This document shows, one piece after another, positions 1-12,301 of a DNA stretch of 64,000 nt. Under the pieces are notes generated by a model. The model worked only from the letters and a program-made list of their open reading frames with translations, did not search any database and was not told the DNA's origin. Numbering within the stretch: position 1 is the stretch's first letter; each line of letters opens with the position of its first letter. A program made the translations under genes and the position numbers. This stretch comes from Bacillus piscicola. GTDB lineage: Bacteria > Bacillota > Bacilli > Bacillales > Marinococcaceae. The DNA is taken from positions 682,001-746,000 of the forward strand of contig NZ_JAJJJF010000001.1 in NCBI RefSeq assembly GCF_022458745.1, given 5' to 3'.

Positions 1-581
1 AAGTAATGATAGCCACGAAGAATAATGGCAAAGTTAAAGAATTTAAAGAGATGTTAGGAAGCGGTCTTACCGTGCAGTCACTTCTTGACCTGCCTTTTCA
101 AGATATAGAGGAAACGGGACAGACATTTGCCGAAAACGCCATTTTAAAAGCACAAGCTGTCCATGATGCTTGGAACTGTACGGCGATAGCAGATGATTCC
201 GGACTTGAAATAGACGCACTTCATGGTAAACCAGGAATATATTCAGCGCGCTATGCGGGCCCTGCTAAAAATGATCAAGCGAATATAGAAAAAGTGTTAT
301 GGGAATTGGAAGGTGTACCTATTGAAAAAAGAACAGCACGGTTCGTCTGTGTCATAGCTGTAGCTGTTCGTGATCACACACACCTTTTCAAGGGTACTTG
401 CGAGGGTAGAATAGCTTTGTATCCCAGCGGTGATAATGGTTTTGGCTACGACCCCATTTTTTATATACCAAGCCAAAAAGCGACGATGGCGGAACTTCCC
501 TCTGATCAAAAAAACAGGCTCAGCCACCGCTACCATGCATTGGAACAATTAACACAGAAATGGGACAGCATTTTTCAGTGA
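1..581 (+). CDS. rdgB: XTP/dITP diphosphatase, 5' end outside window
   Basis: Ham1/RdgB family pyrophosphatase (B. subtilis YsnA), which hydrolyses non-canonical purine triphosphates (XTP, dITP, ITP) to monophosphates so they are not built into DNA or RNA. Counting from the Met codon at base 6, the sequence shows the family's N-terminal substrate loop TKNNGK at residues 4-9, the acidic motif DDSGLEIDAL at 63-72, FGYDPIF near 146-152 and a C-terminal SHRYHAL. The frame is open to the left edge, and the Met at 6 falls inside the first beta strand of the family fold, so the true start is probably a few codons outside the window. It stops 31 bases before the ysnB start and probably forms an operon with it, as in B. 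subtilis. Confidence 0.93.
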   Translation, partial: VMIATKNNGKVKEFKEMLGSGLTVQSLLDLPFQDIEETGQTFAENAILKAQAVHDAWNCTAIADDSGLEIDALHGKPGIYSARYAGPAKNDQANIEKVLWELEGVPIEKRTARFVCVIAVAVRDHTHLFKGTCEGRIALYPSGDNGFGYDPIFYIPSQKATMAELPSDQKNRLSHRYHALEQLTQKWDSIFQ

Positions 582-612
582 ATAATATGCGCGGATGAGG
601 AGGAAATTTTCA

Positions 613-1134
613 ATGAAGTGTTTAATTATTAGCGATAGTCACGGTGATGAACAACACGTAAAAGAAGTAATCAACAGCTGTCTTGATGAGGTAGACGCTG
701 TTATTCATTGCGGTGACTCTGAATTATCCTCCTCATCGCCCATCTTAGAAAAGGCGTATGTTGTACAAGGGAATTGTGACCTGCCGGGTTCATTTGCGGA
801 AGATCGTCTGGAAACGGTAAAAGGGGTACGTATCTATGTTACTCACGGTCACCACTATAATGTGAAAATGTCATACGTGCCACTATCATACCGAGCAGAA
901 GAAAAAGAAGCAGATCTTGTTTGCTTTGGTCACAGTCATGTCGCAGCTGCCTTTCAGGAAAACGGTGTCTTATATATCAATCCAGGAAGTTTAGTTCAGC
1001 CAAGAGGCCGGCAAGAAAAAACCTACGCGATGGTAGAATACCGACTAAAGGGCAGGCATGCAGAAGTGCACTTTTACAAACCAGATGGGGAAGAGGTTCC
1101 TGAACTCCATTCTGAAATTTGGTTATCTAATTGA
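613..1134 (+). CDS. ysnB: YfcE/YsnB-type metallophosphoesterase
   Basis: Calcineurin-like phosphodiesterase of the small YfcE/MJ0936 group, 173 residues, close to the B. subtilis YsnB length. The metal ligand motifs appear in order: DSHGD near the N terminus, HCGDSE, GNCD, THGHHY and GHSHV. Family members hydrolyse phosphodiesters with Mn or Ni in vitro; the physiological substrate is not established. An earlier ATG at 595 lies within the ribosome binding site GGATGAGGAGG (bases 592-602), so the ATG at 613 with normal spacing is preferred. It follows rdgB closely and is probably co-transcribed. No terminator is visible between it and the downstream tRNA. Confidence 0.9.
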   Translation: MKCLIISDSHGDEQHVKEVINSCLDEVDAVIHCGDSELSSSSPILEKAYVVQGNCDLPGSFAEDRLETVKGVRIYVTHGHHYNVKMSYVPLSYRAEEKEADLVCFGHSHVAAAFQENGVLYINPGSLVQPRGRQEKTYAMVEYRLKGRHAEVHFYKPDGEEVPELHSEIWLSN

Positions 1135-1221
1135 TCAATTTTAGATATTAATAGTTGACTTGTTCAGATGAATGAGATATTATGAATAATGTCGCTGATT
1201 ACGTAGCTCGGATAAAAATGA

Positions 1222-1298
<77 letters not shown>

Positions 1299-1315
1299 TA
1301 CGAATAACAATCATT

Positions 1316-1342
1316 CCCTTGTAACGACTGCAAGGGTTTTTT
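1316..1342 (+). terminator. Intrinsic terminator after tRNA-Arg
   Basis: CCCTTG (1316-1321) pairs with CAAGGG (1331-1336) around a 9-base loop and is followed by six T residues. It sits 17 bases after the tRNA CCA end. Confidence 0.8.
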
Positions 1343-1396
1343 ATTGGGTTATTTTGCAACACTAGGTTTCGTTTACATACATCGGGATCATCAGTG

Positions 1397-1411
1397 AATT
1401 TTTTAAAAATA
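1397..1411. promoter_or_regulatory. Candidate CodY box upstream of ilvE
   Basis: AATTTTTTAAAAATA matches 12 of 15 positions of the known CodY consensus AATTTTCWGAAAATT. It lies about 85 bases upstream of the predicted ilvE -35. CodY represses branched-chain amino-acid genes in Bacillus, so the location is sensible, but AT-rich sequence produces such matches by chance. Confidence 0.35.
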
Positions 1412-1493
1412 TTCTATTCCCTTTATAGATAACATGTAAACGTATACATAGATGGGCGTATCATAGAACCTGTTATTATTTTTAGAAAAATGG

Positions 1494-1522
1494 TTGACCA
1501 TAGTAGTCTTTCGGCGTATTAT
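1494..1522 (+). promoter_or_regulatory. Sigma-A promoter of ilvE
   Basis: TTGACC (1494-1499), a 17-base spacer and TATTAT (1517-1522). The predicted transcription start near 1529 would give a leader of about 60 bases before the GTG at 1590. Confidence 0.6.
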
Positions 1523-1589
1523 TAACCTCAAATAGATGAAATAAACATGAAGTTTTTAATACTTGGAAGAACATCAGGAGTGATCAGCA

Positions 1590-2495
1590 GTGGGGGAGCA
1601 ATGGATCTATTTAAATGGTGAATTCGTAAGGAAAGAAGATGCTAAGATTTCTGTATATGATCATGGCTTCTTATACGGTGATGGTGTGTTTGAAGGCATC
1701 CGTGCATACGATGGGAACGTTTTTAAATTATCAGAGCATCTCATTCGTCTCTTTAACTCAGCGAAATCGATTATGTTGAATATACCGTATACAATAAACG
1801 AACTGGCTGATATTATTGTAGAGACGATTAAGAGAAATGAGCTCCGTAATGCCTACATCCGTATCGTCGTATCACGCGGCATTGGCAATCTTGGTCTTGA
1901 CCCCGCTTCTTGTTCAACACCGCAGGTTATCGTAATAGCAGAGGAATTGGCAATTTATCCAGAAGAATTTTATGAAAACGGATTGGAAATTGTCACGGTT
2001 CCAACTCGACGGAACCGCTCTGATGTATTAAGCCCGAAAGTAAAGTCGCTTAATTATCTTAATAATATATTAGTGAAGCTGGAAGCTCGTCAGGCCGGCG
2101 TAAGTGAAGCCTTAATGCTTAATAATGAAGGATATGTAGCGGAGGGATCTGCAGATAATATATTTATCCTTCGGTCGGGAACATTTTACACCCCGCCCGG
2201 TTATATCGGAGCACTTGAAGGCATCACACGACAGGCGATTATTGAGATCGCCGAAGCTCTCGGCTATGAACTGAAAGAAGAACCTTTTACACGTCATGAT
2301 GTCTACACGGCGGATGAAGTCTTTTTGACAGGAACTGCCGCAGAGGTGATAGCAGTGATTAAAGTAGACGGACGTCCAATCGGGGATGGGAAACCGGGAG
2401 AGAAAACAAAGGAGCTTCTTAAAGTCTTTCGCCATAAAGTTGTGGAAGATGGAGTTTCCATTGACGCATATCAAGCTAATTTAGAAGTAAACTAA
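1590..2495 (+). CDS. ilvE: Branched-chain amino-acid aminotransferase
   Basis: Class IV PLP-dependent transaminase, 301 residues, that performs the last step of leucine, isoleucine and valine synthesis by exchanging the amino group with glutamate. The N-terminal signature VYDHGFLYGDGVFEGIR, the lysine-bearing KSLNYLNNI segment that holds PLP, and EGSADNIFI are all visible and typical of the IlvE subgroup rather than D-amino-acid transaminase. It starts with GTG, preceded by AGGAG at 1576-1580. It is not covered by the T-box that begins about 80 bases after its stop, so it probably answers to its own promoter and possibly CodY. No terminator is seen before the T-box, so read-through into it is possible. 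Confidence 0.92.
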   Translation: MGEQWIYLNGEFVRKEDAKISVYDHGFLYGDGVFEGIRAYDGNVFKLSEHLIRLFNSAKSIMLNIPYTINELADIIVETIKRNELRNAYIRIVVSRGIGNLGLDPASCSTPQVIVIAEELAIYPEEFYENGLEIVTVPTRRNRSDVLSPKVKSLNYLNNILVKLEARQAGVSEALMLNNEGYVAEGSADNIFILRSGTFYTPPGYIGALEGITRQAIIEIAEALGYELKEEPFTRHDVYTADEVFLTGTAAEVIAVIKVDGRPIGDGKPGEKTKELLKVFRHKVVEDGVSIDAYQANLEVN

Positions 2496-2572
2496 CGGTA
2501 AAACCACATTATTTTGAATAAAAGCAGATAATTCGTGAAAGATACAGCAAAATTTGTTATCATATAAATACG

Positions 2573-2870
2573 TTGACGAGGATAAGTAACTTTTGAAGAA
2601 GGTTTCTACAGAGAGCCGCAGACAGCTGAGAAGCGGTGTGACCAGCAGAAGTGAACTCACCTCCGAGTGCTTTTGTGAACATCTTTGTATAAGTAGCAAA
2701 AGCCGGGTGGAAAGTACATCTTCACCCGTTATCAAAAACTAGACAGAGCATTGCGCTCCGTCGCGGAGGCGGCTTAACAAGCCGTGAAGAAGGGTGGTAC
2801 CGTGAAAAGTAGTCTTTTCGCCCCTTCGGTCAGTTTAACAGCGGCCGACTAGGGTGGGAAGACTTTTTTG
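2573..2870 (+). promoter_or_regulatory. T-box leader, leucine type, for ilv-leu operon
   Basis: tRNA-sensing antitermination leader. The Stem I GA motif lies in CAGAGAGCCGCAG near 2608. The specifier region reads GTGAACTCACC, giving CTC (Leu) followed by the usual A. The T-box proper AGGGTGGTACCGTG is at 2791-2804. The competing terminator pairs AGTCTTTTCGCCCC (2811-2824) with GGGTGGGAAGACT (2852-2864), with a T run after it and an inner hairpin TCGGTC/GGCCGA. Uncharged tRNA-Leu(GAG) should allow read-through into ilvB, which starts about 60 bases later. The exact 5' limit is approximate. Confidence 0.92.
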
Positions 2871-2931
2871 TTATGTGCAGATGTAAGATGTAATTGATTT
2901 TAAGCGTTACTATAGTGAAGGAGGAACAAAG

Positions 2932-4659
2932 ATGAGTCCAAAAATTAAAGAAGTAGATGGGCGCGAATTGTATACAGGAAACCAAGAAATGACAGGGTCA
3001 AGCATGCTCATTCAAGCGCTTGCCAGGGAAAATGTGGATGTCATCTTTGGTTACCCGGGAGGTGCTATCCTTCCTACCTATGATGAAATATATCGAACAG
3101 GGATCCGTCATATCCTTGCCCGTCATGAACAAGGTGCTATTCATGCCGCAGAAGGATACGCCCGCATTTCGGGTAAACCAGGTGTTTGTGTAGTGACTTC
3201 CGGGCCGGGGGCGACTAACGTCATCACCGGGATTGCGGATGCGATGATTGATTCGCTGCCGCTTGTAGTAATTACTGGGCAGGTAGCTACCACAGTTATC
3301 GGAACGGACGCATTCCAGGAAGCTGACATCATTGGGGTGACAATGCCGATTACGAAGCATAATTACCAGGTTCGGGAGGTAGATGAACTTCCACGTATTA
3401 TCAAAGAGGCATTCCACATTGCGACAACCGGCCGACCGGGACCGGTACTCATTGATTTACCAAAGGACGTCTCGACGGCAAGCGGTTTTTTCAACTATGA
3501 TCAGCCGTTAGATCTGCCTGGTTATCAGCCAACCATCGTACCGAATAAATTACAAATCAAAAAATTGGCAGATGCTGTGACCAATGCAAAAAAACCTGTA
3601 GTGTTGGCAGGGGCCGGTGTTCTCCATGCAGGCGGCTCAGCAGAGTTTCTTGAGTATATTGAGCAGCAACAAATTCCGGTTGCGAATACGCTGCTTGGAC
3701 TTGGGTCATTCCCTGGGACACATCCGTTGTCTCTCGGTATGGCTGGAATGCATGGAACGTATACGGCAAACATGGCATTACATGAGGCAGACCTGTTAAT
3801 CAGTATCGGCGCTCGCTTTGATGACCGTGTAACTGGTGCTCTTCAACATTTTGCACCAAATGCTAAAGTGGCCCACATCGACATTGATCCGGCAGAGATC
3901 GGAAAAAATATTGAAACTGCTATACCTGTAGTAGGGGATGCCAAAGAGGCACTTTCAATGTTAATTGCTGAAAACGGTACCCCGTCACATTGTGATAAGT
4001 GGAAACAGCAGATTGCTGATTGGAAAAGTGAATTTCCGCTTTGGTACAAAGAGGACGGTGAATCATTAAAGCCACAGCGTTTAATTGAAATGATTTATGA
4101 AGAAACCAATGGAGACGCTATTGTGACGACTGATGTTGGCCAACATCAAATGTGGGCGGCGCAATTTTATAAATTTGACCAGCCGAACCGCTGGGTTACG
4201 TCCGGAGGACTTGGTACTATGGGCTTTGGATTCCCTTCCGCTATTGGTGCCCAATTTGCAGAACCGGAGAAACAAGTGGTAGCAGTTCTCGGCGATGCAG
4301 GATTTCAGATGACTGCTCAAGAGATGTCCATTTTGCAAGAGTTGAACTTGCCGGTTAAAATCATTCTCGTGAACAACGCCGCACTTGGCATGGTACGCCA
4401 ATGGCAGGAGCTGTTTTATGATGAAAGGTATTCCAATTCCTTATTCCCGATCCAGCCGGATTTTATCAAAATGGCTGAAGCATATAACATTAAAGGGTGG
4501 AAAGTTGACGATCCAAAAGAAATGCAGACAGCGTTAAAAGAAGCACTCGAATATGATGGACCTGTGTTAATGGATTGTCGAGTAACAAAGGATGAAAATG
4601 TATATCCCATGATTGCTCCCGGGAAAGGCCATCATGAAATGGAGGGAATCAAGCCATGA
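2932..4659 (+). CDS. ilvB: Acetolactate synthase, large catalytic subunit
   Basis: ThDP-, FAD- and Mg-dependent acetohydroxyacid synthase. It condenses pyruvate with pyruvate or 2-oxobutyrate, the first common step of branched-chain amino-acid synthesis. The 575 residues show [12 protein letters not shown], the catalytic glutamate in [18 protein letters not shown], the central FAD/ThDP-fold domain, and the ThDP motif beginning LGDAGFQ and ending in NN. The ATG follows AAGGAGGAAC. Because ilvH follows with a four-base ATGA overlap, this is the biosynthetic anabolic type rather than the catabolic AlsS. It is the first gene behind the leucine T-box. Confidence 0.96.
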   Translation: MSPKIKEVDGRELYTGNQEMTGSSMLIQALARENVDVIFGYPGGAILPTYDEIYRTGIRHILARHEQGAIHAAEGYARISGKPGVCVVTSGPGATNVITGIADAMIDSLPLVVITGQVATTVIGTDAFQEADIIGVTMPITKHNYQVREVDELPRIIKEAFHIATTGRPGPVLIDLPKDVSTASGFFNYDQPLDLPGYQPTIVPNKLQIKKLADAVTNAKKPVVLAGAGVLHAGGSAEFLEYIEQQQIPVANTLLGLGSFPGTHPLSLGMAGMHGTYTANMALHEADLLISIGARFDDRVTGALQHFAPNAKVAHIDIDPAEIGKNIETAIPVVGDAKEALSMLIAENGTPSHCDKWKQQIADWKSEFPLWYKEDGESLKPQRLIEMIYEETNGDAIVTTDVGQHQMWAAQFYKFDQPNRWVTSGGLGTMGFGFPSAIGAQFAEPEKQVVAVLGDAGFQMTAQEMSILQELNLPVKIILVNNAALGMVRQWQELFYDERYSNSLFPIQPDFIKMAEAYNIKGWKVDDPKEMQTALKEALEYDGPVLMDCRVTKDENVYPMIAPGKGHHEMEGIKP

Positions 4660-5177
4660 AGCGTACAATTATCGCAACTGTAAATAATACCTCTGGTGTT
4701 ATGAACCGGATTACCGGCCTCTTTGCACGCCGTCATTTCAACATTGAAAGTATTACAGTTGGCATGACGGAAAATCCAGCAATTTCAAGAATGACCTTCG
4801 TCATTAATGTTGATGATGAGAGGGGACTGGACCAGGTCATTAAGCAGCTGTACAAACAAGTCGATGTTTTGAAGGTGCGCGATATTACCGATGAAGCGAT
4901 CGTTGCCAGGGAGCTTGCTCTTATTAAGATTGTAGCAGCCCCGCAAAATCGCGGAGAAATATCCGCATTGGTAGAACCCTTCCGTGCATCCATTGTGGAT
5001 GTCGGCAGGGAGAGCATCACGCTTCAGGTAACAGGGGATCAACAAAAAGTCGAAGCACTTATCGATCTTGTGAAACCCTATGGCATCAAAGAACTGGCCC
5101 GTACTGGTATCACTGCATTTAAGCGCGGTACGAAGAAAAGTGTCTTTGATGGTCCGAAGTACTCTATTATCAACTAA
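4656..5177 (+). CDS. ilvH: Acetolactate synthase, small regulatory subunit
   Basis: Regulatory subunit that activates IlvB and confers feedback inhibition by valine. The N-terminal ACT domain is evident in [17 protein letters not shown] followed by [10 protein letters not shown], and a second ACT-like half covers roughly residues 80-160. Its 173 residues are typical of B. subtilis IlvH/IlvN. It overlaps ilvB by four bases (ATGA), implying translational coupling. Confidence 0.95.
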   Translation: MKRTIIATVNNTSGVMNRITGLFARRHFNIESITVGMTENPAISRMTFVINVDDERGLDQVIKQLYKQVDVLKVRDITDEAIVARELALIKIVAAPQNRGEISALVEPFRASIVDVGRESITLQVTGDQQKVEALIDLVKPYGIKELARTGITAFKRGTKKSVFDGPKYSIIN

Positions 5178-5195
5178 AATTTTATTACACACTAA

Positions 5196-7761
<2,566 letters not shown>

Positions 7762-7787
7762 TTAGGCGATAATAAATAGATTATTCA

Positions 7788-7855
7788 CAGCAGCTTCCAG
7801 GGATGGGAGGCAGCACCGGGATGTGGTGCTTTTCTCCCAACGCTGGAACTTGCTG
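7788..7855 (+). promoter_or_regulatory. Three-tier stem-loop between leuA and leuB
   Basis: Three nested helices fill this 68-base stretch. CAGCAGCTTCCAG (7788-7800) pairs with CTGGAACTTGCTG (7843-7855) with small bulges. TGGGAG (7804-7809) pairs with CTCCCA (7834-7839). AGCACC (7812-7817) pairs with GGTGCT (7825-7830) around a 7-base loop. There is no trailing T run, so it is not an ordinary terminator. It may stabilise or mark a processing point in the long ilv-leu mRNA; that role is inferred. Confidence 0.6.
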
Positions 7856-7889
7856 TCGCTTTGCTTGACGCGCAGGGGAGAGAATGATT

Positions 7890-8963
7890 ATGGAAAAAAA
7901 GATTGCCGTACTTCCTGGTGATGGAATCGGGATGGAAGTAGTTAAATCTGCAACAATTGTACTTGATAAAATAGCTGAACTTTATGGTCATCAATTTGAA
8001 TTTCAATATGGAGACATCGGTGGTACGTCTATTGATAAGAATAATGATCCGCTTCCACAGGAAACGATTGACACCTGTTTGGCAAGCGACGGCGTCTTGC
8101 TAGGTGCTGTAGGGGGGCCGAAGTGGGACAACCTTCCTGGTGGTGTGCGTCCCGAACAAGGACTCCTTGGAATTCGTAAAGCATTGAAATTGTTTGCTAA
8201 TCTTCGTCCCGTGACAGGCCATGAAAGTTTGACAGAGGCATCCACGCTTAAAAAAGAAGTTGTGGACGGTGTTGACCTGCTAATTGTACGGGAGTTAACC
8301 GGTGGATTGTATTTCGGTGAACCAAAAGAGCGACGTCAAATAGACGGAGAAGAAGGAGCCATCGATACCCTTTCGTACAAAAAATCAGAAATTGAAAGAA
8401 TTGTTCGCCAGGCGTTCGAGATGGCGAAAGTAAGACGTAAAAAGCTTACGTCAGTTGATAAGGCGAATGTTTTGGAGACGAGCCGCTTATGGAGAGAAAC
8501 AGTTGAAGAGATGAAGAGTGACTATCCAGAAGTTGAAGTTGACCATATGCTGGTAGACAATGCAGCTATGCAATTGATCCGTAATCCAAAACAATTCGAT
8601 GTTATCGCAACTGAAAACACTTTTGGTGATATTTTAAGTGACGCAGCTTCTATGCTGACTGGATCACTGGGAATGCTGCCTTCTGCAAGTATTGGCAGTG
8701 AAGCCCCAGGATTGTATGAACCGGTACACGGATCTGCACCAGATATAGAGGGACAGGGTAAGGCAAACCCGCTTGCCGCCATTGCTTCGGCTGCTATGAT
8801 GTTGAAATATTCTTTTCATTTGCATGAAGAAGCTGCTGCTATCGATACAGCTATTTCCGAAGTCCTGAACGCAGGCTACCGGACAGCGGATATTGCTCAA
8901 GCAGGAGACACTTCTCTATCCACTGAGGAAATGACGGCAAAGGTAATTGAGGCTATCAAATAA
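7890..8963 (+). CDS. leuB: 3-isopropylmalate dehydrogenase
   Basis: NAD- and divalent-metal-dependent oxidative decarboxylase that turns 3-isopropylmalate into 2-oxoisocaproate. The 357 residues show LPGDGIGMEV at the N terminus, the substrate-binding RELTGGLYFGEPKER, DNAAMQLI, and the NAD-binding EPVHGSAPDIEGQGKANPLA. Two ATGs exist: the one at 7884 is only three bases from the AGGGGAG site (7874-7880), while 7890 has good spacing and gives the family start MEKKIAVLPGDG. It follows the structured leuA-leuB intergenic element. Confidence 0.95.
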   Translation: MEKKIAVLPGDGIGMEVVKSATIVLDKIAELYGHQFEFQYGDIGGTSIDKNNDPLPQETIDTCLASDGVLLGAVGGPKWDNLPGGVRPEQGLLGIRKALKLFANLRPVTGHESLTEASTLKKEVVDGVDLLIVRELTGGLYFGEPKERRQIDGEEGAIDTLSYKKSEIERIVRQAFEMAKVRRKKLTSVDKANVLETSRLWRETVEEMKSDYPEVEVDHMLVDNAAMQLIRNPKQFDVIATENTFGDILSDAASMLTGSLGMLPSASIGSEAPGLYEPVHGSAPDIEGQGKANPLAAIASAAMMLKYSFHLHEEAAAIDTAISEVLNAGYRTADIAQAGDTSLSTEEMTAKVIEAIK

Positions 8964-9011
8964 ATTCAAGAAAACGTTAGTTTAGCTTGTTATAAAGCGA
9001 GGGGAAGGTTA

Positions 9012-10430
9012 ATGCAACCTAAAACAATTATTGAGAAAATTTGGGATAACCATACGATTTTGAGCGAAGAAGGCAAACCGGATCTTATCTATATTGATTT
9101 GCACATGGTCCATGAAGTGACATCTCCGCAAGCGTTTGAAGGATTACGTCTCTCAGGAAGAGCGGTCCGCAAGCCGGAGCTGACCTTTGCTACGATGGAT
9201 CACAACGTGCCAACAGATGATAGAACAAATATTAAGGATGCCATTGCAAAAACGCAAATGGAGACTTTATCGAAAAACTGTAAGGAATTTGGTATTGAGA
9301 TTGCTGATCTTGACAGTCCGGATAACGGGATCGTCCATGTGATTGGGCCGGAGCTTGGTTTGACCCAGCCTGGTAAAACGATCGTTTGTGGAGACAGCCA
9401 CACATCCACTCACGGTGCGTTTGGAGCATTGGCTTTTGGAATCGGCACAAGTGAGGTAGAACATGTGCTTGCTACCCAATCGCTGTGGCAGTCAACACCA
9501 AAAACAATGGAAGTGAAGGTGAATGGACGCCTTGCTCCAGGAGTGACCGCTAAAGATATTATTCTAGCAATTATTGCCAAACATGGTGTTGATTTCGGAA
9601 CAGGATACGTATTGGAATATACAGGCGAAGCAATTCGCGGCTTAACGATGGAAGAGCGAATGACTATTTGTAACATGTCCATCGAAGCTGGTGCCAGAGC
9701 TGGCTTGATCAGCCCGGATCAAGTGACGTTTGATTATTTAGAAGGTCGCGAAAAAGTTCCTCAAGGAGAAGCGTTTGAGGAAGCAGTAGCTGAGTGGAAA
9801 GCACTCGCGACGGATGAAGGCGCTGTTTATGATGCGGTGGTAGAAATTGACAGTGATGATATTGAACCAATGGTGACTTGGGGAACGAATCCTTCTCAAG
9901 GTGTAGGAATTCACGGTACAGTACCTTCACCAGATGACGCAAAGAATGAAGCAGATCGAAAAGCTATTAAACAATCATTGGAATATATGGACCTAACACC
10001 AGGCACTAAAATGACGGATATTTCTGTCGAACATGTATTTATCGGCTCTTGTACGAACTCTCGTCTCAGTGACCTTCGGGCAGCAGCAGCCGTGGCTAAA
10101 GGCAGAAAAGTAGCAGAAGGTGTCCGGGCGATGGTAGTCCCTGGCTCACAAAAAGTCAAAATTGCCGCTGAAAAAGAAGGACTTGACAACATTTTTAAAG
10201 AGGCAGGTTTTGATTGGCGCGAGTCTGGATGCAGCATGTGTTTGAGCATGAACCCTGACTTTGTACCTGAAGGAGAGCGCTGTGCCTCCACGTCAAATCG
10301 TAACTTTGAGGGTCGTCAAGGTAAGGGAGCACGCACACACTTGGTGAGCCCGGCGATGGCGGCAGCAGCAGCCGTGGCAGGTAAGTTTGTTGACGTACGG
10401 ACCTTGGAAGAACCATCAGTTAGTAAATAA
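9012..10430 (+). CDS. leuC: 3-isopropylmalate dehydratase, large subunit
   Basis: Aconitase-family large subunit that isomerises 2-isopropylmalate to 3-isopropylmalate together with LeuD. Its 472 residues contain [28 protein letters not shown] and [12 protein letters not shown], which supply the three cysteines binding the 4Fe-4S cluster. GAGGGGAAGG precedes the ATG. Physical order here is leuB before leuC although the reaction order is the reverse, as in B. subtilis. Confidence 0.96.
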   Translation: MQPKTIIEKIWDNHTILSEEGKPDLIYIDLHMVHEVTSPQAFEGLRLSGRAVRKPELTFATMDHNVPTDDRTNIKDAIAKTQMETLSKNCKEFGIEIADLDSPDNGIVHVIGPELGLTQPGKTIVCGDSHTSTHGAFGALAFGIGTSEVEHVLATQSLWQSTPKTMEVKVNGRLAPGVTAKDIILAIIAKHGVDFGTGYVLEYTGEAIRGLTMEERMTICNMSIEAGARAGLISPDQVTFDYLEGREKVPQGEAFEEAVAEWKALATDEGAVYDAVVEIDSDDIEPMVTWGTNPSQGVGIHGTVPSPDDAKNEADRKAIKQSLEYMDLTPGTKMTDISVEHVFIGSCTNSRLSDLRAAAAVAKGRKVAEGVRAMVVPGSQKVKIAAEKEGLDNIFKEAGFDWRESGCSMCLSMNPDFVPEGERCASTSNRNFEGRQGKGARTHLVSPAMAAAAAVAGKFVDVRTLEEPSVSK

Positions 10431-10468
10431 AAGCTTCCTAATATGAAGTAGAAAAAGAGGGTGGAATT

Positions 10469-11056
10469 TTGGAACCTTTAGTAAAACATGTTGGAAACAC
10501 GGCGGTTCTGCCCCGTGTAAACGTAGACACGGATCAAATCATTCCGAAGCAATTTCTAAAGCGAGTAGAAAGAAGCGGATTTGGACAATTTCTCTTCTTT
10601 GACTGGCGTTTTCTTGCAGACGGCAGTGACAATCCAGATTTCGAGCTAAATCAAGAATCTGCTAAAGATGCTACAGTTTTAATATCTGATCACAACTTTG
10701 GATGCGGATCGTCAAGAGAACACGCTCCTTGGGCTCTTCAAGATTATGGGTTCCGAGTAGTTATCGCACCTAGTTATGCTGACATTTTCTATAATAATTG
10801 CTTCAAAAATGGGATTCTTCCTATCAAGTTAGAAGAAAAACAGGTTTATACTTTGATGGAAAAAGGGAAAGATAAGGTATATGAATTAACGGTAGACCTG
10901 GAAACTCAAAAGATCACTGACAATGATGGGTTTGAAGCCGGCTTTGAAATTGATTCATACTGGAAGCAGATGCTTTTGAACGGGTGGGATGAGATCAGCC
11001 TCACTTTACAGTATGAGGATAAGATTTCTGATTATGAAAAGAAGTTAAGCGTCTGA
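10469..11056 (+). CDS. leuD: 3-isopropylmalate dehydratase, small subunit
   Basis: Swivel-domain subunit that completes the LeuCD active site. The 195 residues show NVDTDQIIPKQFLKR, the conserved loop GCGSSREHAPWAL and YADIFYNNCFKNGILP. The start is TTG at 10469, supported by AGAGGGTGG at 10456-10464 and the family N terminus MEPLVKH. It is the last gene of the T-box-controlled operon and is followed by a strong terminator. Confidence 0.94.
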   Translation: MEPLVKHVGNTAVLPRVNVDTDQIIPKQFLKRVERSGFGQFLFFDWRFLADGSDNPDFELNQESAKDATVLISDHNFGCGSSREHAPWALQDYGFRVVIAPSYADIFYNNCFKNGILPIKLEEKQVYTLMEKGKDKVYELTVDLETQKITDNDGFEAGFEIDSYWKQMLLNGWDEISLTLQYEDKISDYEKKLSV

Positions 11057-11062
11057 GACAGG

Positions 11063-11092
11063 AAGACGACCTGTAACTAGGTCGTCTTTTTC
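11063..11092 (+). terminator. Terminator of ilv-leu operon
   Basis: AAGACGACCT (11063-11072) pairs perfectly with AGGTCGTCTT (11079-11088) around a 6-base loop, followed by TTT-C-T. Confidence 0.88.
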
Positions 11093-11154
11093 TAACTTTT
11101 TTAAGCACGTTTCATGCTCTTCCAATCATTGTTCCGTAAAAAGGGGGACAGAGG

Positions 11155-12186
11155 ATGATGAGCGAAAACAAAAAGGAAGATAAGATTATTCCTTTTCCCG
11201 GGTCAGCCCAGCAGCTAGTTAAATTAGGAATGAAGCAGTTAAAATACGGGGACAATAAAGCTGCTTATTATTCATTTCGCGAAGCTTTATTTCACGACCC
11301 GATACACGATGAAGCTTCTTATGGGCTGTTGCTAGCCTATGCAGACAGCGGACGCTTGTACGAAGGTAAAGATTGGGCTGAAAGAATGCTTAACGAAGCA
11401 CGCGGTGACTATTTTGAAGTGCTTCAGGTGTACGTTTCCATCCTTGCGCAGCTTGAAGAATACGAAAGGGTGACGACCGTGCTGGAGGCTGTACTGGAGG
11501 AAGACCAGTTTCCTTCTCATATGGCTGAAAAGCTTTATGAATTGCTTGAGTTGTCTCAATATATGTCACACGCTGAGATGGAAGCTTTTATGCCAGACGA
11601 GAAGAAAGCGGCCGTACTTCACAGTACTAATTGGAAGAAGCAGCTGCAGAATGGTACAACCGAACAAAGACTATCTGCTCTTAGGGAACTGCGAAACCAA
11701 AAGCCAGAAAGCGTGCTTCCAGCAATAGAAAGTTTACTGGCTGACCCAGAGTTTTCTCCTCTTATGCAAAGTTTTTTACTATTATTATTAAAAGACTGGC
11801 AGATTGAGAAGCAAGTTTGGGTAAATAAGCTCAGCCGAAAAGGAGAATTTTCACCTGTATCACTACCTGTCATTGAGGAAAGTAATTCATACATACAACC
11901 AGCGCAACTCTTAGAGAGTAAGTTGGAGCAGGAGAATCCGATACTTTTAAAAAATGCTCTCCATCTTATGAAACAGCTATATTTATATTATTACCCTTTT
12001 CCGCCATCTTTGGAGATGGAGGCCCTAGCCGCCGTTATGCATTACGAAGCAGCGGAGCAGGCAGGAAGCAATGACAAAAGTATGAATTTTGCTCAGATAG
12101 CCAAGGACTACAACGCGGAGGAAGCGTGTATTTTTGATGTCTGGCAGAAATTTGCTAGAATAAAGATTAAAATGTTCGACATATAA
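11155..12186 (+). CDS. ysoA: TPR-repeat protein YsoA
   Basis: Soluble protein of 343 residues, similar in size and position to B. subtilis YsoA between leuD and tig. The N-terminal third has tetratricopeptide-like helices: AQQLVKLGMKQLKYGDNKAAYYSF is followed by a second repeat, DEASYGLLLAYADSGRLYEGKDWAERML. No catalytic motif is seen. TPR proteins serve as scaffolds, and the partner of YsoA is unknown. Two ATGs at 11155 and 11158 share the GGGGGACAGAGG site and cannot be separated by sequence. Expression is independent of the upstream operon because of the intervening terminator. Confidence 0.82.
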   Translation: MMSENKKEDKIIPFPGSAQQLVKLGMKQLKYGDNKAAYYSFREALFHDPIHDEASYGLLLAYADSGRLYEGKDWAERMLNEARGDYFEVLQVYVSILAQLEEYERVTTVLEAVLEEDQFPSHMAEKLYELLELSQYMSHAEMEAFMPDEKKAAVLHSTNWKKQLQNGTTEQRLSALRELRNQKPESVLPAIESLLADPEFSPLMQSFLLLLLKDWQIEKQVWVNKLSRKGEFSPVSLPVIEESNSYIQPAQLLESKLEQENPILLKNALHLMKQLYLYYYPFPPSLEMEALAAVMHYEAAEQAGSNDKSMNFAQIAKDYNAEEACIFDVWQKFARIKIKMFDI

Positions 12187-12222
12187 GATGATTCGAAAGA
12201 ATAGATGCTTCCGCTTTTTTTA

Positions 12223-12250
12223 TTGAAATGGGTAAGTGATATGTTATAAT
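12223..12250 (+). promoter_or_regulatory. Sigma-A promoter of tig
   Basis: TTGAAA (12223-12228), a 16-base spacer and TATAAT (12245-12250), with an extended -10 TG at 12242-12243. The leader to the ATG at 12302 is about 45 bases. Confidence 0.75.
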
Positions 12251-12301
12251 GTAATGGTTGTGAAAACGGCTATAACCTATGAATCATGGAGGGAAATATA
12301 C

